A stretch of 31,041 nucleotides of DNA. It comes from a virus. Position numbers and translations under genes: made by a program. Under the pieces are notes generated by a model. It was given only the letters and a program-made list of their open reading frames with translations, did no database searches and was not told the origin of the DNA. Shown here one piece after another: positions 17,520-25,561 of the stretch. The number at the start of each line of letters is the position of its first letter. Positions within the stretch are counted from its first letter, which is position 1. The DNA lies in the IMG/VR virus record IMGVR_UViG_3300032046_000141, positions 1-31,041 of that record. One strand, 5' to 3'.

Positions 17520-17962
17520 TGAAAAATCAAGAAGAGGTTGTATTTTATTGGGATCGTCGTCCGGGCGTATTCGTTAACAAGACAACGGGCAGAGAAGTCG
17601 ATTTGTCGACACCTTTGTCGCCAGGTCCAGCATTCAACGGATCCATTCGTGAATGGTACGAAACGTTAACTGAAACGCTGATCGATGTAAGGAACAATCT
17701 TACGCCTGAAGGAAAAGTACGAGAACGTACGATTGTCAGAGCACACCCCGACGTGTGTTGCATGCTGATCTGCAGCGTGCTGTTCAGGCCAAGTCCACAC
17801 GACACATTCAGTGGAACAATGGGAAGCAGTCCATTGTTCGAAGTCGTGGGTGACCCAAAAGCAACACGATTTGAACCAACGGTTGAGGTTCGTTTCGCGA
17901 ACAACACGTCCGCAAAGGGACGAGTGATCATTCTTGACGGAACAAATTTAGCAACCGCCTAA
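17519..17962 (+). CDS. Unknown protein
   Basis: This encodes 147 residues, with the ATG overlapping the dUTPase stop by one base (TGATG) and GGGAGG five bases upstream, which selects this ATG over the one a codon earlier. The sequence has no clear family signature: a mixed alpha/beta composition, two adjacent cysteines (HPDVCCMLICSVLF) in a hydrophobic strand, and a final beta-like segment (TVEVRFANNTSAKGRVIIL). It is tightly coupled to dUTPase but that says little about function. It converges with the minus-strand kinase-like gene and the two coding ends overlap by 4 bases. Confidence 0.75.
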   Translation: MKNQEEVVFYWDRRPGVFVNKTTGREVDLSTPLSPGPAFNGSIREWYETLTETLIDVRNNLTPEGKVRERTIVRAHPDVCCMLICSVLFRPSPHDTFSGTMGSSPLFEVVGDPKATRFEPTVEVRFANNTSAKGRVIILDGTNLATA

Positions 17963-18876
17963 CGGTTCTTGCCTGGCTTCACAGTCTTTTCGTCATCAGG
18001 AGCAACATGCTTGTTCCCGGGTTTGACTGTCTTCTGATCGGGAGTTTCAGGTGCTGGTGCAGTCTTTCCGTATGGGTTAACGCCCGTTGACGCGTTGTTC
18101 GCCGGCTTAGCAGGCTTCACGGTCTTTTCGTCATTTCCTGCGAATGCGCCAGGCTTTCCGCCAGGTGTTGTTTTGTCAGTTCCGAGGTTTGCTGCAGGTG
18201 ACTTTTGTGAGTAGTGTTCTTCCCACACCTCACCTGTGAACCCGTAGTCCAGAAGCACGGCTCGCCCGTCAGGTGTCTTGCCCCAGTGATCGATGACAGA
18301 ATGTGGGTCTCCGTCTGCGAGGTCGACGAGGTCACCTCGCAGGAGGTTGCTCGCCAGCGCAGTCTGAACGACAGACTTCACAAAGTCAGGTGCCTCATCG
18401 GGCATCTTCTTGTTTTTGATTGCGGCTGCGACAAACTTGCAGAAGCCAGCCCAAGGAACACCGGTTAGTTGCTTGAACTCGTCAACGCTCTTGATTGGCT
18501 TTACGACGTCAGAGATCACCCAATTGTAGCTCTTGTCAGCACTGTAGACTTTTGCAACGACCTTTGCAGACTTTGGGTTAGTGAAGACGTCGACCTCAGC
18601 ACGATTTTGACCCACGCCCTTGTCATTGACAGCGATCTTTAGGGCGTATTTTCCGCTCAGGAGGTACGCAGCTCTCGATGAACCCTGACCTAACTTGTCG
18701 AGGTATGTCTCTGCATACTTGTTCATCTCCTGAATGTCAGTCAGTGATTTGAACTTGTTGAGATCAAATCTTGAACCGCCGCCGCTCTTCACGCCCTTCT
18801 TGGAGCGGATCGCTTCGACAAGAAGGTCAATGTACTCACGTAGCAAGTTGCTGGCCATTCCAGTAAGTAGGCGCAT
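17959..18876 (-). CDS. Kinase-fold-like protein with capsid-targeting-like N-terminus and Thr-repeat tail
   Basis: This encodes 305 residues and is the only minus-strand gene. Residues 7-21 (MASNLLREYIDLLVE) form a helix-like peptide followed by A-I-R. A kinase-type N-lobe follows: glycine loop L-G-Q-G-S-S-R, A-L-K-I-A with the ATP lysine, a Glu in N-R-A-E-V-D-V-F, a hinge-like WVISDVVKPI, and later G-K-T-P-D-G-R-A-V-L-L-D-Y-G-F, like the metal-binding DFG strand. The usual catalytic loop (HRD or HxDxxxxN) is not clear: D-P-H-S-V-I-D-H-W-G occupies its place, so activity is uncertain. The tail after about residue 235 is low-complexity with three K-T-V-K-P motifs. Start 18876 or 18858; neither has a strong ribosome site. 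Function is unknown; an effector role is inference. Confidence 0.78.
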   Translation of the reverse strand: MRLLTGMASNLLREYIDLLVEAIRSKKGVKSGGGSRFDLNKFKSLTDIQEMNKYAETYLDKLGQGSSRAAYLLSGKYALKIAVNDKGVGQNRAEVDVFTNPKSAKVVAKVYSADKSYNWVISDVVKPIKSVDEFKQLTGVPWAGFCKFVAAAIKNKKMPDEAPDFVKSVVQTALASNLLRGDLVDLADGDPHSVIDHWGKTPDGRAVLLDYGFTGEVWEEHYSQKSPAANLGTDKTTPGGKPGAFAGNDEKTVKPAKPANNASTGVNPYGKTAPAPETPDQKTVKPGNKHVAPDDEKTVKPGKNR

Positions 18877-18901
18877 GTACTGTGTCTGTTTGCTGAATAA
18901 G

Positions 18902-18909
18902 ATTTTATA
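18902..18909 (-). promoter_or_regulatory. Possible T4-late-like promoter box for the minus-strand gene
   Basis: The minus strand reads TATAAAAT here, about 25 bases upstream of the 18876 start codon, with no recognisable -35 hexamer. That resembles the single-element TATAAATA box of T4-type late promoters (6 of 8 positions). The gene must have its own promoter because everything around it is on the other strand. Confidence 0.3.
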
Positions 18910-18938
18910 CGTGCCACCTTAGTTATGCACGGTTACCA

Positions 18939-19832
18939 ATGTACGTAAAGCAACTGACGGTTAAACTTTCATTGTATAAGTGTGATCAATGTGAAAAAGA
19001 ATTTAAACGTTATGTGAAAGATGCTGGTGACATTCATCTTTGTTCAACAAACTGTGTTTCGAATGCTGCTAAAAGGGGCGGCGTAATTTGGTTAAAGACG
19101 TCTAAAACGTGTATGGAACGACACGGTGTTGAAACACCTTTTGCGTCATCAGTTGTAATGGACAAACATAGACAAACATGTCTTGAGCGTTATGGTGTTG
19201 AAAACGTGATGCAAATTCTCAACGTTCAATTGAAAGCCAAACAAACGTGTCTTGAGCGTTATGGTGTTGAAAACGTACTGGCATCCGATGCAGTGCGTCA
19301 AAAGATAAAGAATGTCATGTTTGAACGTTATGGCATCAATTATCCTCAGCAGTTACTTGAAATTCGTGAACGTACAAAGAAAACGAACGTTAAGCGTTAC
19401 GGTGTTGAAAATACGCTGCAACTTCCTGTCACACGTGAGCGATGTAATACGCCTGAAACTCACGCTAAACGACATCAAACAATGAAATGTAACGGTACAT
19501 ATGCAAAATCAAAACCTGAAGATCGTATGTACGAACTGTTGTGTAAATTGTTTGGTTTTGCAAATGTTGAACGTCAGGTGACTATTCATAAATGGCCCAT
19601 TGATTTCTACGTTAAAAGTATCGACGTATACGTTCAGCTTGACGGTGTTTATTGGCATGGTCTTGATCGACCAATTGAAGTGATTGCTGAACATAAAACG
19701 AACCGAGATGTGCAAATTCATAAAAAATGGAGCACAGATCGTGAACAAGATCAATGGTTTAGCACACAAGGTTTGAAACTTGTGAGGATTACTGACGTAC
19801 AGTTATGTAACCTGGTGAATGCATATGAATAA
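18939..19832 (+). CDS. Free-standing endonuclease with five 23-residue repeats and Vsr-like nuclease domain
   Basis: This encodes 297 residues. The N-terminal part has a C15-x2-C18 and C35-x3-C39 putative zinc module. Residues 57-171 are five tandem 23-residue repeats of the form T-C-L-E-R-Y-G-V-E-N-V plus a 12-residue linker, a module I associate with DNA recognition in phage homing endonucleases. The C-terminal domain looks like a PD-(D/E)xK or Vsr/EDxHD-type nuclease: an early Glu in S-K-P-E-D-R-M-Y, W-P-I-D-F-Y-V, then V-Q-L-D-G-V-Y-W-H-G, ending L-K-L-V-R-I-T-D. The gene is AT-rich compared with its neighbours and abuts the 5'-3' exonuclease gene (8-base overlap), a favoured kind of target for such elements. 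It is most likely a homing endonuclease. Confidence 0.82.
   Translation: MYVKQLTVKLSLYKCDQCEKEFKRYVKDAGDIHLCSTNCVSNAAKRGGVIWLKTSKTCMERHGVETPFASSVVMDKHRQTCLERYGVENVMQILNVQLKAKQTCLERYGVENVLASDAVRQKIKNVMFERYGINYPQQLLEIRERTKKTNVKRYGVENTLQLPVTRERCNTPETHAKRHQTMKCNGTYAKSKPEDRMYELLCKLFGFANVERQVTIHKWPIDFYVKSIDVYVQLDGVYWHGLDRPIEVIAEHKTNRDVQIHKKWSTDREQDQWFSTQGLKLVRITDVQLCNLVNAYE
19172..19276 (+). repeat. Near-identical 36-base direct repeats inside the endonuclease gene
   Basis: The blocks at 19172-19207 and 19241-19276 differ at one base and are spaced by 69 bases (23 codons). They encode repeats 2 and 3 of the protein. Their near identity, while repeats 1, 4 and 5 are diverged, suggests a recent unequal exchange or gene conversion. 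Confidence 0.9.
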
Positions 19833-20796
19833 TCGACCCGTACTTTTAGTTGACGCCATGAATCTTTTTGTACGTAGTTACGCGGCGTACCCACAAATGT
19901 CAGCACACGGCTATCAGATGGGCGGGTGCATCGGCTTCATGAAGACCCTGAAAAGGATTGTCTTCGAATCACAGCCGTCAGCCGTCTACGTGTGTTGGGA
20001 ATCCGGCGGATCTTCTCGTAGGCGTAAACTCTTCAGCGAATACAAGCTTGGCCGAGCACCCGGGAACTTGAACCGCTTCTATGAAGATGACATCCCTGAC
20101 TCAGACCAGAACAGGCAGCACCAGATTCAAGCACTGCTTGGAATGCTGAAATGTGCGCCAATGTGTCAGCTCTATGCCTCAGACTGCGAAGGCGACGATC
20201 TGGTCGCATACTTATCGTGCGGTCCACTGAAGGACCTTGATAAGATCATCGTGTCATCTGACAAGGATTTGTATCAACTGCTCGACGATCGCACTAAGTT
20301 GTACAGCCTGCACAGGAAAATCTACATCACCAAAGAATTGGTCATGGAGGAGTTCAGAGTGCAGGCAAAACACTTCGCTTTAGCGAAGGCACTGTGTGGT
20401 GACCCCGGAGATAATGTGCCCGGGATCAAAGGCATAGGATTCAAGAAGGTCTCCAAACTATTTCCCATGATGGGCCTCGAAGAAGACGTGCTGCTTCAGG
20501 ATATCATTGACTACGCTCACACGCATTCTGACGAGTCGCCGCTCTTTCGAAGGATCATTGAACACACAGATGATGTTCAGCGGAACTGGCGACTCGTGTA
20601 TCTCAATGGCGGCATGGTGCCGGCAAATCAGCAGGCACAAGTTGACCAAATGATAGCAAATTTTATACCTCGAGCAGACCGGGTCGGTCTGGTCAGGAAC
20701 CTCATACGTGAGGGGATCAACGACTTCGACGTAGAAGACTTTTTCTACGTGTTCAATTGTATCGATAACCTAAAGCTCAAGACCGGAGACACTTGA
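19825..20796 (+). CDS. 5'-3' exonuclease (FEN / T4 RNase H-like)
   Basis: This encodes 323 residues from the ATG at 19825 (a second ATG two codons upstream is possible). Conserved acidic clusters of the FEN family are visible: V-L-L-V-D-A-M-N-L-F at the start, the S-D-C-E-G-D-D-L-V-A cluster, I-V-S-S-D-K-D-L-Y-Q-L-L, and G-D-P-G-D-N-V-P-G-I-K-G-I-G (helix-hairpin-helix with metal-binding Asp). These bind two metal ions and cleave 5' flaps, so the protein probably removes RNA primers during phage replication and matches the nuclease activity missing from the compact polymerase. Its stop overlaps the helicase start (TGATG at 20794-20798), which indicates translational coupling. Confidence 0.92.
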   Translation: MNNRPVLLVDAMNLFVRSYAAYPQMSAHGYQMGGCIGFMKTLKRIVFESQPSAVYVCWESGGSSRRRKLFSEYKLGRAPGNLNRFYEDDIPDSDQNRQHQIQALLGMLKCAPMCQLYASDCEGDDLVAYLSCGPLKDLDKIIVSSDKDLYQLLDDRTKLYSLHRKIYITKELVMEEFRVQAKHFALAKALCGDPGDNVPGIKGIGFKKVSKLFPMMGLEEDVLLQDIIDYAHTHSDESPLFRRIIEHTDDVQRNWRLVYLNGGMVPANQQAQVDQMIANFIPRADRVGLVRNLIREGINDFDVEDFFYVFNCIDNLKLKTGDT

Positions 20797-22232
20797 TGAG
20801 TGAAACAGCGACAGTGGGACAAAAGCCTGGATTCGGGCAGTACGGAAAGAGCTTTCAAGAAAAGGTTGTTCAGGCGCTCCTGAGCGATAGAGTGTGGGCC
20901 GAACAGTTGACCGAGGTCTTCAATGTTTCGTACCTTGAACCGAAGTACCTGCAGTTCTTGGCTGAGCGATACTTTGGCCATGCGCACAAGTACAAGGTCT
21001 TCCCAACACTTCAGTTGCTGGTCACAATCATTCGTGACGAGCTCAAGATTGGCACAGATGCCATCCTCCGTGATCAGATCATCGAGTACCTCACCCGCAT
21101 GCGGGCAAATCCCGACCCGGGTGACCTGCAGTACGTAAAGGACAAGACGCTAGACTTCTGCAGAAAGCAGGCGTTGAAGCAGGCGTTGACAGAAGCCGTC
21201 GATCAGATGCAGGCTGAAAAGTACGAGCAGATCGTCGAAAGCATCAAGAAGGCAGTCATCGTAGGAACGACGCCTGCCTTGGGTCACGACTTCTTCCAGG
21301 ACTACGAGGCACGGTTCACGAGGTTGCAGCGTAATGCAATTGCAACTGGAATGGACGAACTGGATCGAAAGGACATCCTCAATGGTGGTCTAGGTTCTGG
21401 CGAGATCGGTGTCATCGTTGCACCAACAGGCGTAGGCAAGAGCCACTTCCTTGTCATGTTGGGTGCAAATGCCCTACGTAACGGTCTGAACGTGCTTCAT
21501 TACACGATGGAACTCTCTGAATCTGCTGTCGGCATCAGATATGACTCAAACCTGTGTGACATCGATTCAAACACTGTCATCGACAGCAAGGACAGCGTCC
21601 TCGGCAGCTACAAGACGCAGAAGCTCGGACGACTCATCATCAAAGAGTTTCCTACCAACACTGCAACGATCTACAGCATCAGGGCTCACATTGAGCGCCT
21701 CGAAATTCGAGGCTTCAGGCCTGACCTGATCATCATCGACTATGCAGACATCATGCGGTCGACTCGGCAGTACGACTCCCTACGCCATGAGCTCAAGCTG
21801 ATCTATGAAGAGCTTCGTGGATTTGCAGGCGAGAAAAAGTTTCCGATCTGGACGGCATCGCAGTCCAACAAAGAAGGCTCTGGCGCCGAGGTTGTCGACC
21901 TCAGCAACATGAGCGAAGCATACGGAAAGGCCATGGTCGCCGACGTGGTGCTCAGCATTTCTCGTCGATCGCATGAGAAATCTTCGGGACACGGCAGACT
22001 ATATGTTGCTAAGAATCGCGCAGGAAGAGACGGGCTCGTCTTTCCGTGTCTAATCGACACCGCGCGGAGTAAGTTCGCGATCTCTGGAGTGGCTGGCGGT
22101 TTCAGCCAAGCAGTCTCTGAAGACGAGGATGAAATGAAGAAGGCATTGCGAATGAAGTGGAAAGAGCTCAAGAACGAGCCCTTTAACGCTAAGCCTCCCA
22201 TCGCTTCAGAACCTCAAGCGCCTAAGGAATAG
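20796..22232 (+). CDS. dnaB: Replicative DNA helicase, DnaB/gp41-like
   Basis: This encodes 478 residues. A helical N-terminal domain (1-180) is followed by the RecA-like motor: Walker A A209-P-T-G-V-G-K215-S216, a Glu in H-Y-T-M-E-L at 235-240, Walker B L-I-I-I-D315-Y-A-D, and T-A-S-Q356-S-N, as in DnaB-family hexameric helicases. A K-N-R-A-G-R-D-G segment near the end matches the arginine-finger region. It would unwind the phage replication fork ahead of the polymerase. The ATG at 20796 overlaps the exonuclease stop by one base and is preferred to a TTG one codon upstream. No primase domain is fused, and none was found elsewhere in the window. Confidence 0.93.
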   Translation: MSETATVGQKPGFGQYGKSFQEKVVQALLSDRVWAEQLTEVFNVSYLEPKYLQFLAERYFGHAHKYKVFPTLQLLVTIIRDELKIGTDAILRDQIIEYLTRMRANPDPGDLQYVKDKTLDFCRKQALKQALTEAVDQMQAEKYEQIVESIKKAVIVGTTPALGHDFFQDYEARFTRLQRNAIATGMDELDRKDILNGGLGSGEIGVIVAPTGVGKSHFLVMLGANALRNGLNVLHYTMELSESAVGIRYDSNLCDIDSNTVIDSKDSVLGSYKTQKLGRLIIKEFPTNTATIYSIRAHIERLEIRGFRPDLIIIDYADIMRSTRQYDSLRHELKLIYEELRGFAGEKKFPIWTASQSNKEGSGAEVVDLSNMSEAYGKAMVADVVLSISRRSHEKSSGHGRLYVAKNRAGRDGLVFPCLIDTARSKFAISGVAGGFSQAVSEDEDEMKKALRMKWKELKNEPFNAKPPIASEPQAPKE

Positions 22233-22312
22233 TTATGACAGTCCAGCGTGTCCTCGAGCTCAACGCAAGCTCGATCCATGATTGCCCATAAGTCGTCGGA
22301 GAGAGCCATTTA

Positions 22313-24799
22313 ATGAGGTCATACACATACGATGAGGCGCGCAGCGCCTCACTAACGTATTTTGAGGGAGATGAACTTGCAGCTGAGGTGTTCGTCGGAA
22401 AGTACGCTTTGCAGGATCTCAAGGGCACGCTCTATGAAGCAACCCCTGCTGATACGCATAGACGTGAAGCTAGAGAGTTTGCACGAATCGAGCGGTCATA
22501 CCCAAACCCGCTAGACGAAGAAACGATCTACGACTACCTTGCAGATTGGCGAATTGTCCCGCAGGGCGGACCGATGTCGGCGATCGGCAATAAGTTTCAG
22601 GTGCAGTCACTGAGCAACTGCTTCGTGATTCAATCACCGTACGATTCGTACGGCGGCATCATGAAGACTGATCAGGAAGAAGTTCAGATCATGAAGCGTC
22701 GTGGAGGCGTCGGATTTGACGTCTCTACGATCAGGCCTCGTGGTCTTCCTGCAGCAAATGCCGCGAGGACGACAGACGGCATCGCCGTCTTCATGGAGCG
22801 CTATTCGAACACGTGCCGTGAGGTGGCGCAAGGTGGACGCCGCGGCGCACTGATGCTGACGATCAGCGTTCATCATCCTGAGGTCTTGACGTTTGCCAAC
22901 ATCAAGCGTGACAAAAAGAAGGTCACCGGTGCGAACGTGTCTGTTCGTATGTCGAACGAGTTCATGCTTGCTGTCGCAGCAGGCAAAAAGTACCAGCAGC
23001 GCTTTCCCGTCGACGCTAAACCCGGTGAGTACCTCATCGAACAGTGGGTCGATGCACGTGAAGTCTGGGACAACATCGTACTCGCGATGCGTGATTGCAG
23101 TGAACCGGGAATGTTGTTCTGGGACACCGTCACGAGAATGGGTCCCGCAGATGCGTACTTCAAGCAAGGCTACGGTTCAATCAGTACGAATCCTTGTGGC
23201 GAGATCACGTTGTCTGCATATGACAGTTGCCGACTTCTGTATATGAACCTGTGGAAGTTCGTGTTGAACCCTTTCACTTCTAAGGCAAAGTTTGACTTCA
23301 CGGCGTTTGACAAGGCGGTCATCGTAGCACAACGCTTGATGGATGACTTGATTGATCTCGAGCTCGAGGCAATCGATATCATCGTAGCGAAGATCAATGC
23401 AGACCCAGAGCCTCATGACGTCAAGCGTGTTGAACTTGAGCTGTGGGAAAAGATCAAAGCTGCGGCGATCAATGGTCGACGTACCGGGCTGGGAATCACA
23501 GCCTTGGGCGATGCCATGGCGGGTTGCAACCTGAAATATGGCAGCGATGAATCGATCGTGTTCACTGATCGAGTCTATCGCCAGCTAGCGCTGTCTTCGT
23601 ATCGGTCGTCAATTGCCATGGCGAAAGAACGTGGCTCATTTCCGATCTTCTCACATGAAGTTGAAAAGGATCATCCGTTCATTGAACGCATTCTGAACGA
23701 AGATCCCGACCTGCGTCGTGATTACAACCTCTACGGCCGCCGAAATATTGCAAACACGACAACCGCGCCAGTCGGCAGCGGTTCATTGATCGTGCGGACT
23801 ACGTCAGGGTGTGAGCCCGTTCTATTCTTGATGAGCAGGCGCAAGCGTAAGATCACATCTGCAGACAAGCAGGCTCGAGTTGACGAGACTGATGCGATGG
23901 GCGATCAATGGCAATACTACGACCTCGTTCACCCAGGCTTGAAGGTCTGGATGGACGTGACAGGTGAGACTGACATCACAAAATCGCCCTATCACGGCGC
24001 GACAGTCGAGGAGATTGACTGCCTCAAGAAAGTCGACATCCAGGCTGCAGCGCAGAAGTGGATCTGTCACAGCATCAGCAACACCACGAATATGGTGAAG
24101 GACGTCCTTCCTGAGACAGTTGAGGCACTGTGTTGGAGGGCTTGGGAAACAGCATGCAAAGGTGTCACCATCTATCGCGTCGGAAGCAGAGACGCAGTCA
24201 TCGTCAATGAAGAGGCATCGACGCCTGACGGTCAGCCGCTGTTCGTCACAGAAACGCATGCGCCGAAGCGTCCCAAGGAGCTTGAATGTGACGTTCACCG
24301 CGTAACTGTCAAGGGCGAACTGTATTTGGTCCTTGTCGGTCTTCTGAATGGTCGCCCGTACGAAGTCTTTGCCGGATTGAACGAACAGATCGAGGTTCCG
24401 AAGCGAGCAAAGAAAGCGATCCTCATCAAGAACGGAAAGAAGGACGGCGTCGCAACGTACAACCTCCGCATCCCGTTGGGAGATGACGACTTCATCACCT
24501 TGAAGGACGTCGTTTCGCTGTTCGACAACACGTTGTATGGCACCGTCACACGGATGATCTCGCTTGGATTGCGCCACGGAGTCCCGCTCCAGTACCTCGT
24601 CGAACAGCTACGCAAGGACAAGAACAGTGACGTCACGTCATTCAGCGCTTGTATTGCTCGAGTATTGAGTAAAGGCTACATCACTGATGGCACAGCTTCA
24701 ACTCTTGAAAAGACGTGCCCATCTTGTGGAAGCACCAACATCGCATATCAGCAAGGTTGTCCGACATGCATGTCCTGCGGAAACAGCAAGTGCGGGTGA
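22313..24799 (+). CDS. nrdJ: Class II (adenosylcobalamin-dependent) ribonucleotide reductase
   Basis: This encodes 828 residues. Redox cysteines C103 (L-S-N-C-F-V) and C306 (D-S-C-R-L), the thiyl Cys C295 and Glu297 in N-P-C-G-E, and the phosphate-binding A-P-V-G-S-G-S-L-I segment (485-493) make the reductase call firm. The C-terminal T-C802-P-S-C805 and C816-x2-C819-x2-C822 to C827 tail is the reductant-exchange or zinc module typical of NrdJ, and the S-N-T-T-N-M and A-C-K-G-V-T-I-Y-R-V-G-S-R segments also fit class II. There is no small radical subunit nearby. The enzyme reduces ribonucleotides to deoxyribonucleotides with or without oxygen but needs host or imported cobalamin. GGAGAG precedes the ATG. 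An 80-base gap separates it from the helicase. Confidence 0.93.
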   Translation: MRSYTYDEARSASLTYFEGDELAAEVFVGKYALQDLKGTLYEATPADTHRREAREFARIERSYPNPLDEETIYDYLADWRIVPQGGPMSAIGNKFQVQSLSNCFVIQSPYDSYGGIMKTDQEEVQIMKRRGGVGFDVSTIRPRGLPAANAARTTDGIAVFMERYSNTCREVAQGGRRGALMLTISVHHPEVLTFANIKRDKKKVTGANVSVRMSNEFMLAVAAGKKYQQRFPVDAKPGEYLIEQWVDAREVWDNIVLAMRDCSEPGMLFWDTVTRMGPADAYFKQGYGSISTNPCGEITLSAYDSCRLLYMNLWKFVLNPFTSKAKFDFTAFDKAVIVAQRLMDDLIDLELEAIDIIVAKINADPEPHDVKRVELELWEKIKAAAINGRRTGLGITALGDAMAGCNLKYGSDESIVFTDRVYRQLALSSYRSSIAMAKERGSFPIFSHEVEKDHPFIERILNEDPDLRRDYNLYGRRNIANTTTAPVGSGSLIVRTTSGCEPVLFLMSRRKRKITSADKQARVDETDAMGDQWQYYDLVHPGLKVWMDVTGETDITKSPYHGATVEEIDCLKKVDIQAAAQKWICHSISNTTNMVKDVLPETVEALCWRAWETACKGVTIYRVGSRDAVIVNEEASTPDGQPLFVTETHAPKRPKELECDVHRVTVKGELYLVLVGLLNGRPYEVFAGLNEQIEVPKRAKKAILIKNGKKDGVATYNLRIPLGDDDFITLKDVVSLFDNTLYGTVTRMISLGLRHGVPLQYLVEQLRKDKNSDVTSFSACIARVLSKGYITDGTASTLEKTCPSCGSTNIAYQQGCPTCMSCGNSKCG

Positions 24800-24822
24800 T
24801 ACTTATCATCCAGGAGTGAAGC

Positions 24823-25557
24823 ATGGGACTCACGAAACGACAGGCCGCGCTCATCAATCAGATCATCTCGGAAGACGCTCAAGGTGTCATCGCTGGCCGC
24901 AATGCTCGTGACGGCCATCTTCATCGTGGAAAGCTTCTAGAAGAGCAATTGGATGAACTTGTTGATCTGACACCACACGGTGGATCTAGATCAGATCGTG
25001 GAGGGCACGAACGTAGTGCCGTCGCGCAAGATTTCAAAAAACTCAAAAAGCGCTCGTCTTCTGGTGACAAAGAAGCTAGCAGCGTTATGCGTTACGTCAC
25101 GAAAAATGCGGGCGCACCGAAATCTGCGGCACGTTATGCTGATCTTGCTGATCATGTTGACGAACTTGATGAGGCTGAGTACGGACCCAAGGGAATCGAT
25201 CCCAAGGCGATGGAGGGCCGTGTCAACGTCGATCTGCTAGAAAAGCAGATTCAGGATGCTTTTGAAGATCAGATGATCTCAGGGTTTGATGCCGCCGCGT
25301 GGAGCCTTTGCCAATTGATTCACAAGGGTGTTGTCAAAGAGCTATTTGCGTCGACGAAGAAGTACGGTTTGGGTTACACGACGCCACGTGAAGTTGCTTC
25401 ACTGTTGGATCCCGTGGAATCAGAAAATGACGATGTCAGTGATGCTGAGATGGAATTCCATGGCGCATTGTTGGACGCAGCAACTGAGTACGGTAAAGCC
25501 ATGGCGCGGTCATTGATGAAAGTCGTTGATCGCACAAACGAAGACTACGAAGGATGA
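24823..25557 (+). CDS. Unknown protein with capsid-targeting-like N-terminus (first of three)
   Basis: This encodes 244 residues from an ATG preceded by AGGAG. The N-terminus MGLTKRQAALINQIISE, followed by D-A-Q, is a helix ending in I-S-E. The next part is charged and probably disordered (S-R-S-D-R-G-G-H-E-R-S, K-K-L-K-K-R-S-S-S-G-D). The second half is helical (MISGFDAAAWSLCQLIHKG, then MEFHGALLDAATEYGKAMAR). No family is recognised. It is followed by two further genes with similar N-termini, with 4- and 2-base gaps, forming one unit. Confidence 0.78.
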   Translation: MGLTKRQAALINQIISEDAQGVIAGRNARDGHLHRGKLLEEQLDELVDLTPHGGSRSDRGGHERSAVAQDFKKLKKRSSSGDKEASSVMRYVTKNAGAPKSAARYADLADHVDELDEAEYGPKGIDPKAMEGRVNVDLLEKQIQDAFEDQMISGFDAAAWSLCQLIHKGVVKELFASTKKYGLGYTTPREVASLLDPVESENDDVSDAEMEFHGALLDAATEYGKAMARSLMKVVDRTNEDYEG

Positions 25558-25561
25558 GACC

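Noticed and set aside
17950-17970. Short inverted repeat AACCG/CGGTT at the convergent gene ends as a two-way terminator
   Set aside because: The stem is only five pairs, it overlaps both stop codons and there is no T-run on either strand.
23822-24577. 251-residue open frame on the minus strand inside the reductase gene
   Set aside because: The opposite strand is conserved ribonucleotide reductase with visible motifs; the antisense product shows no domain and no ribosome site.
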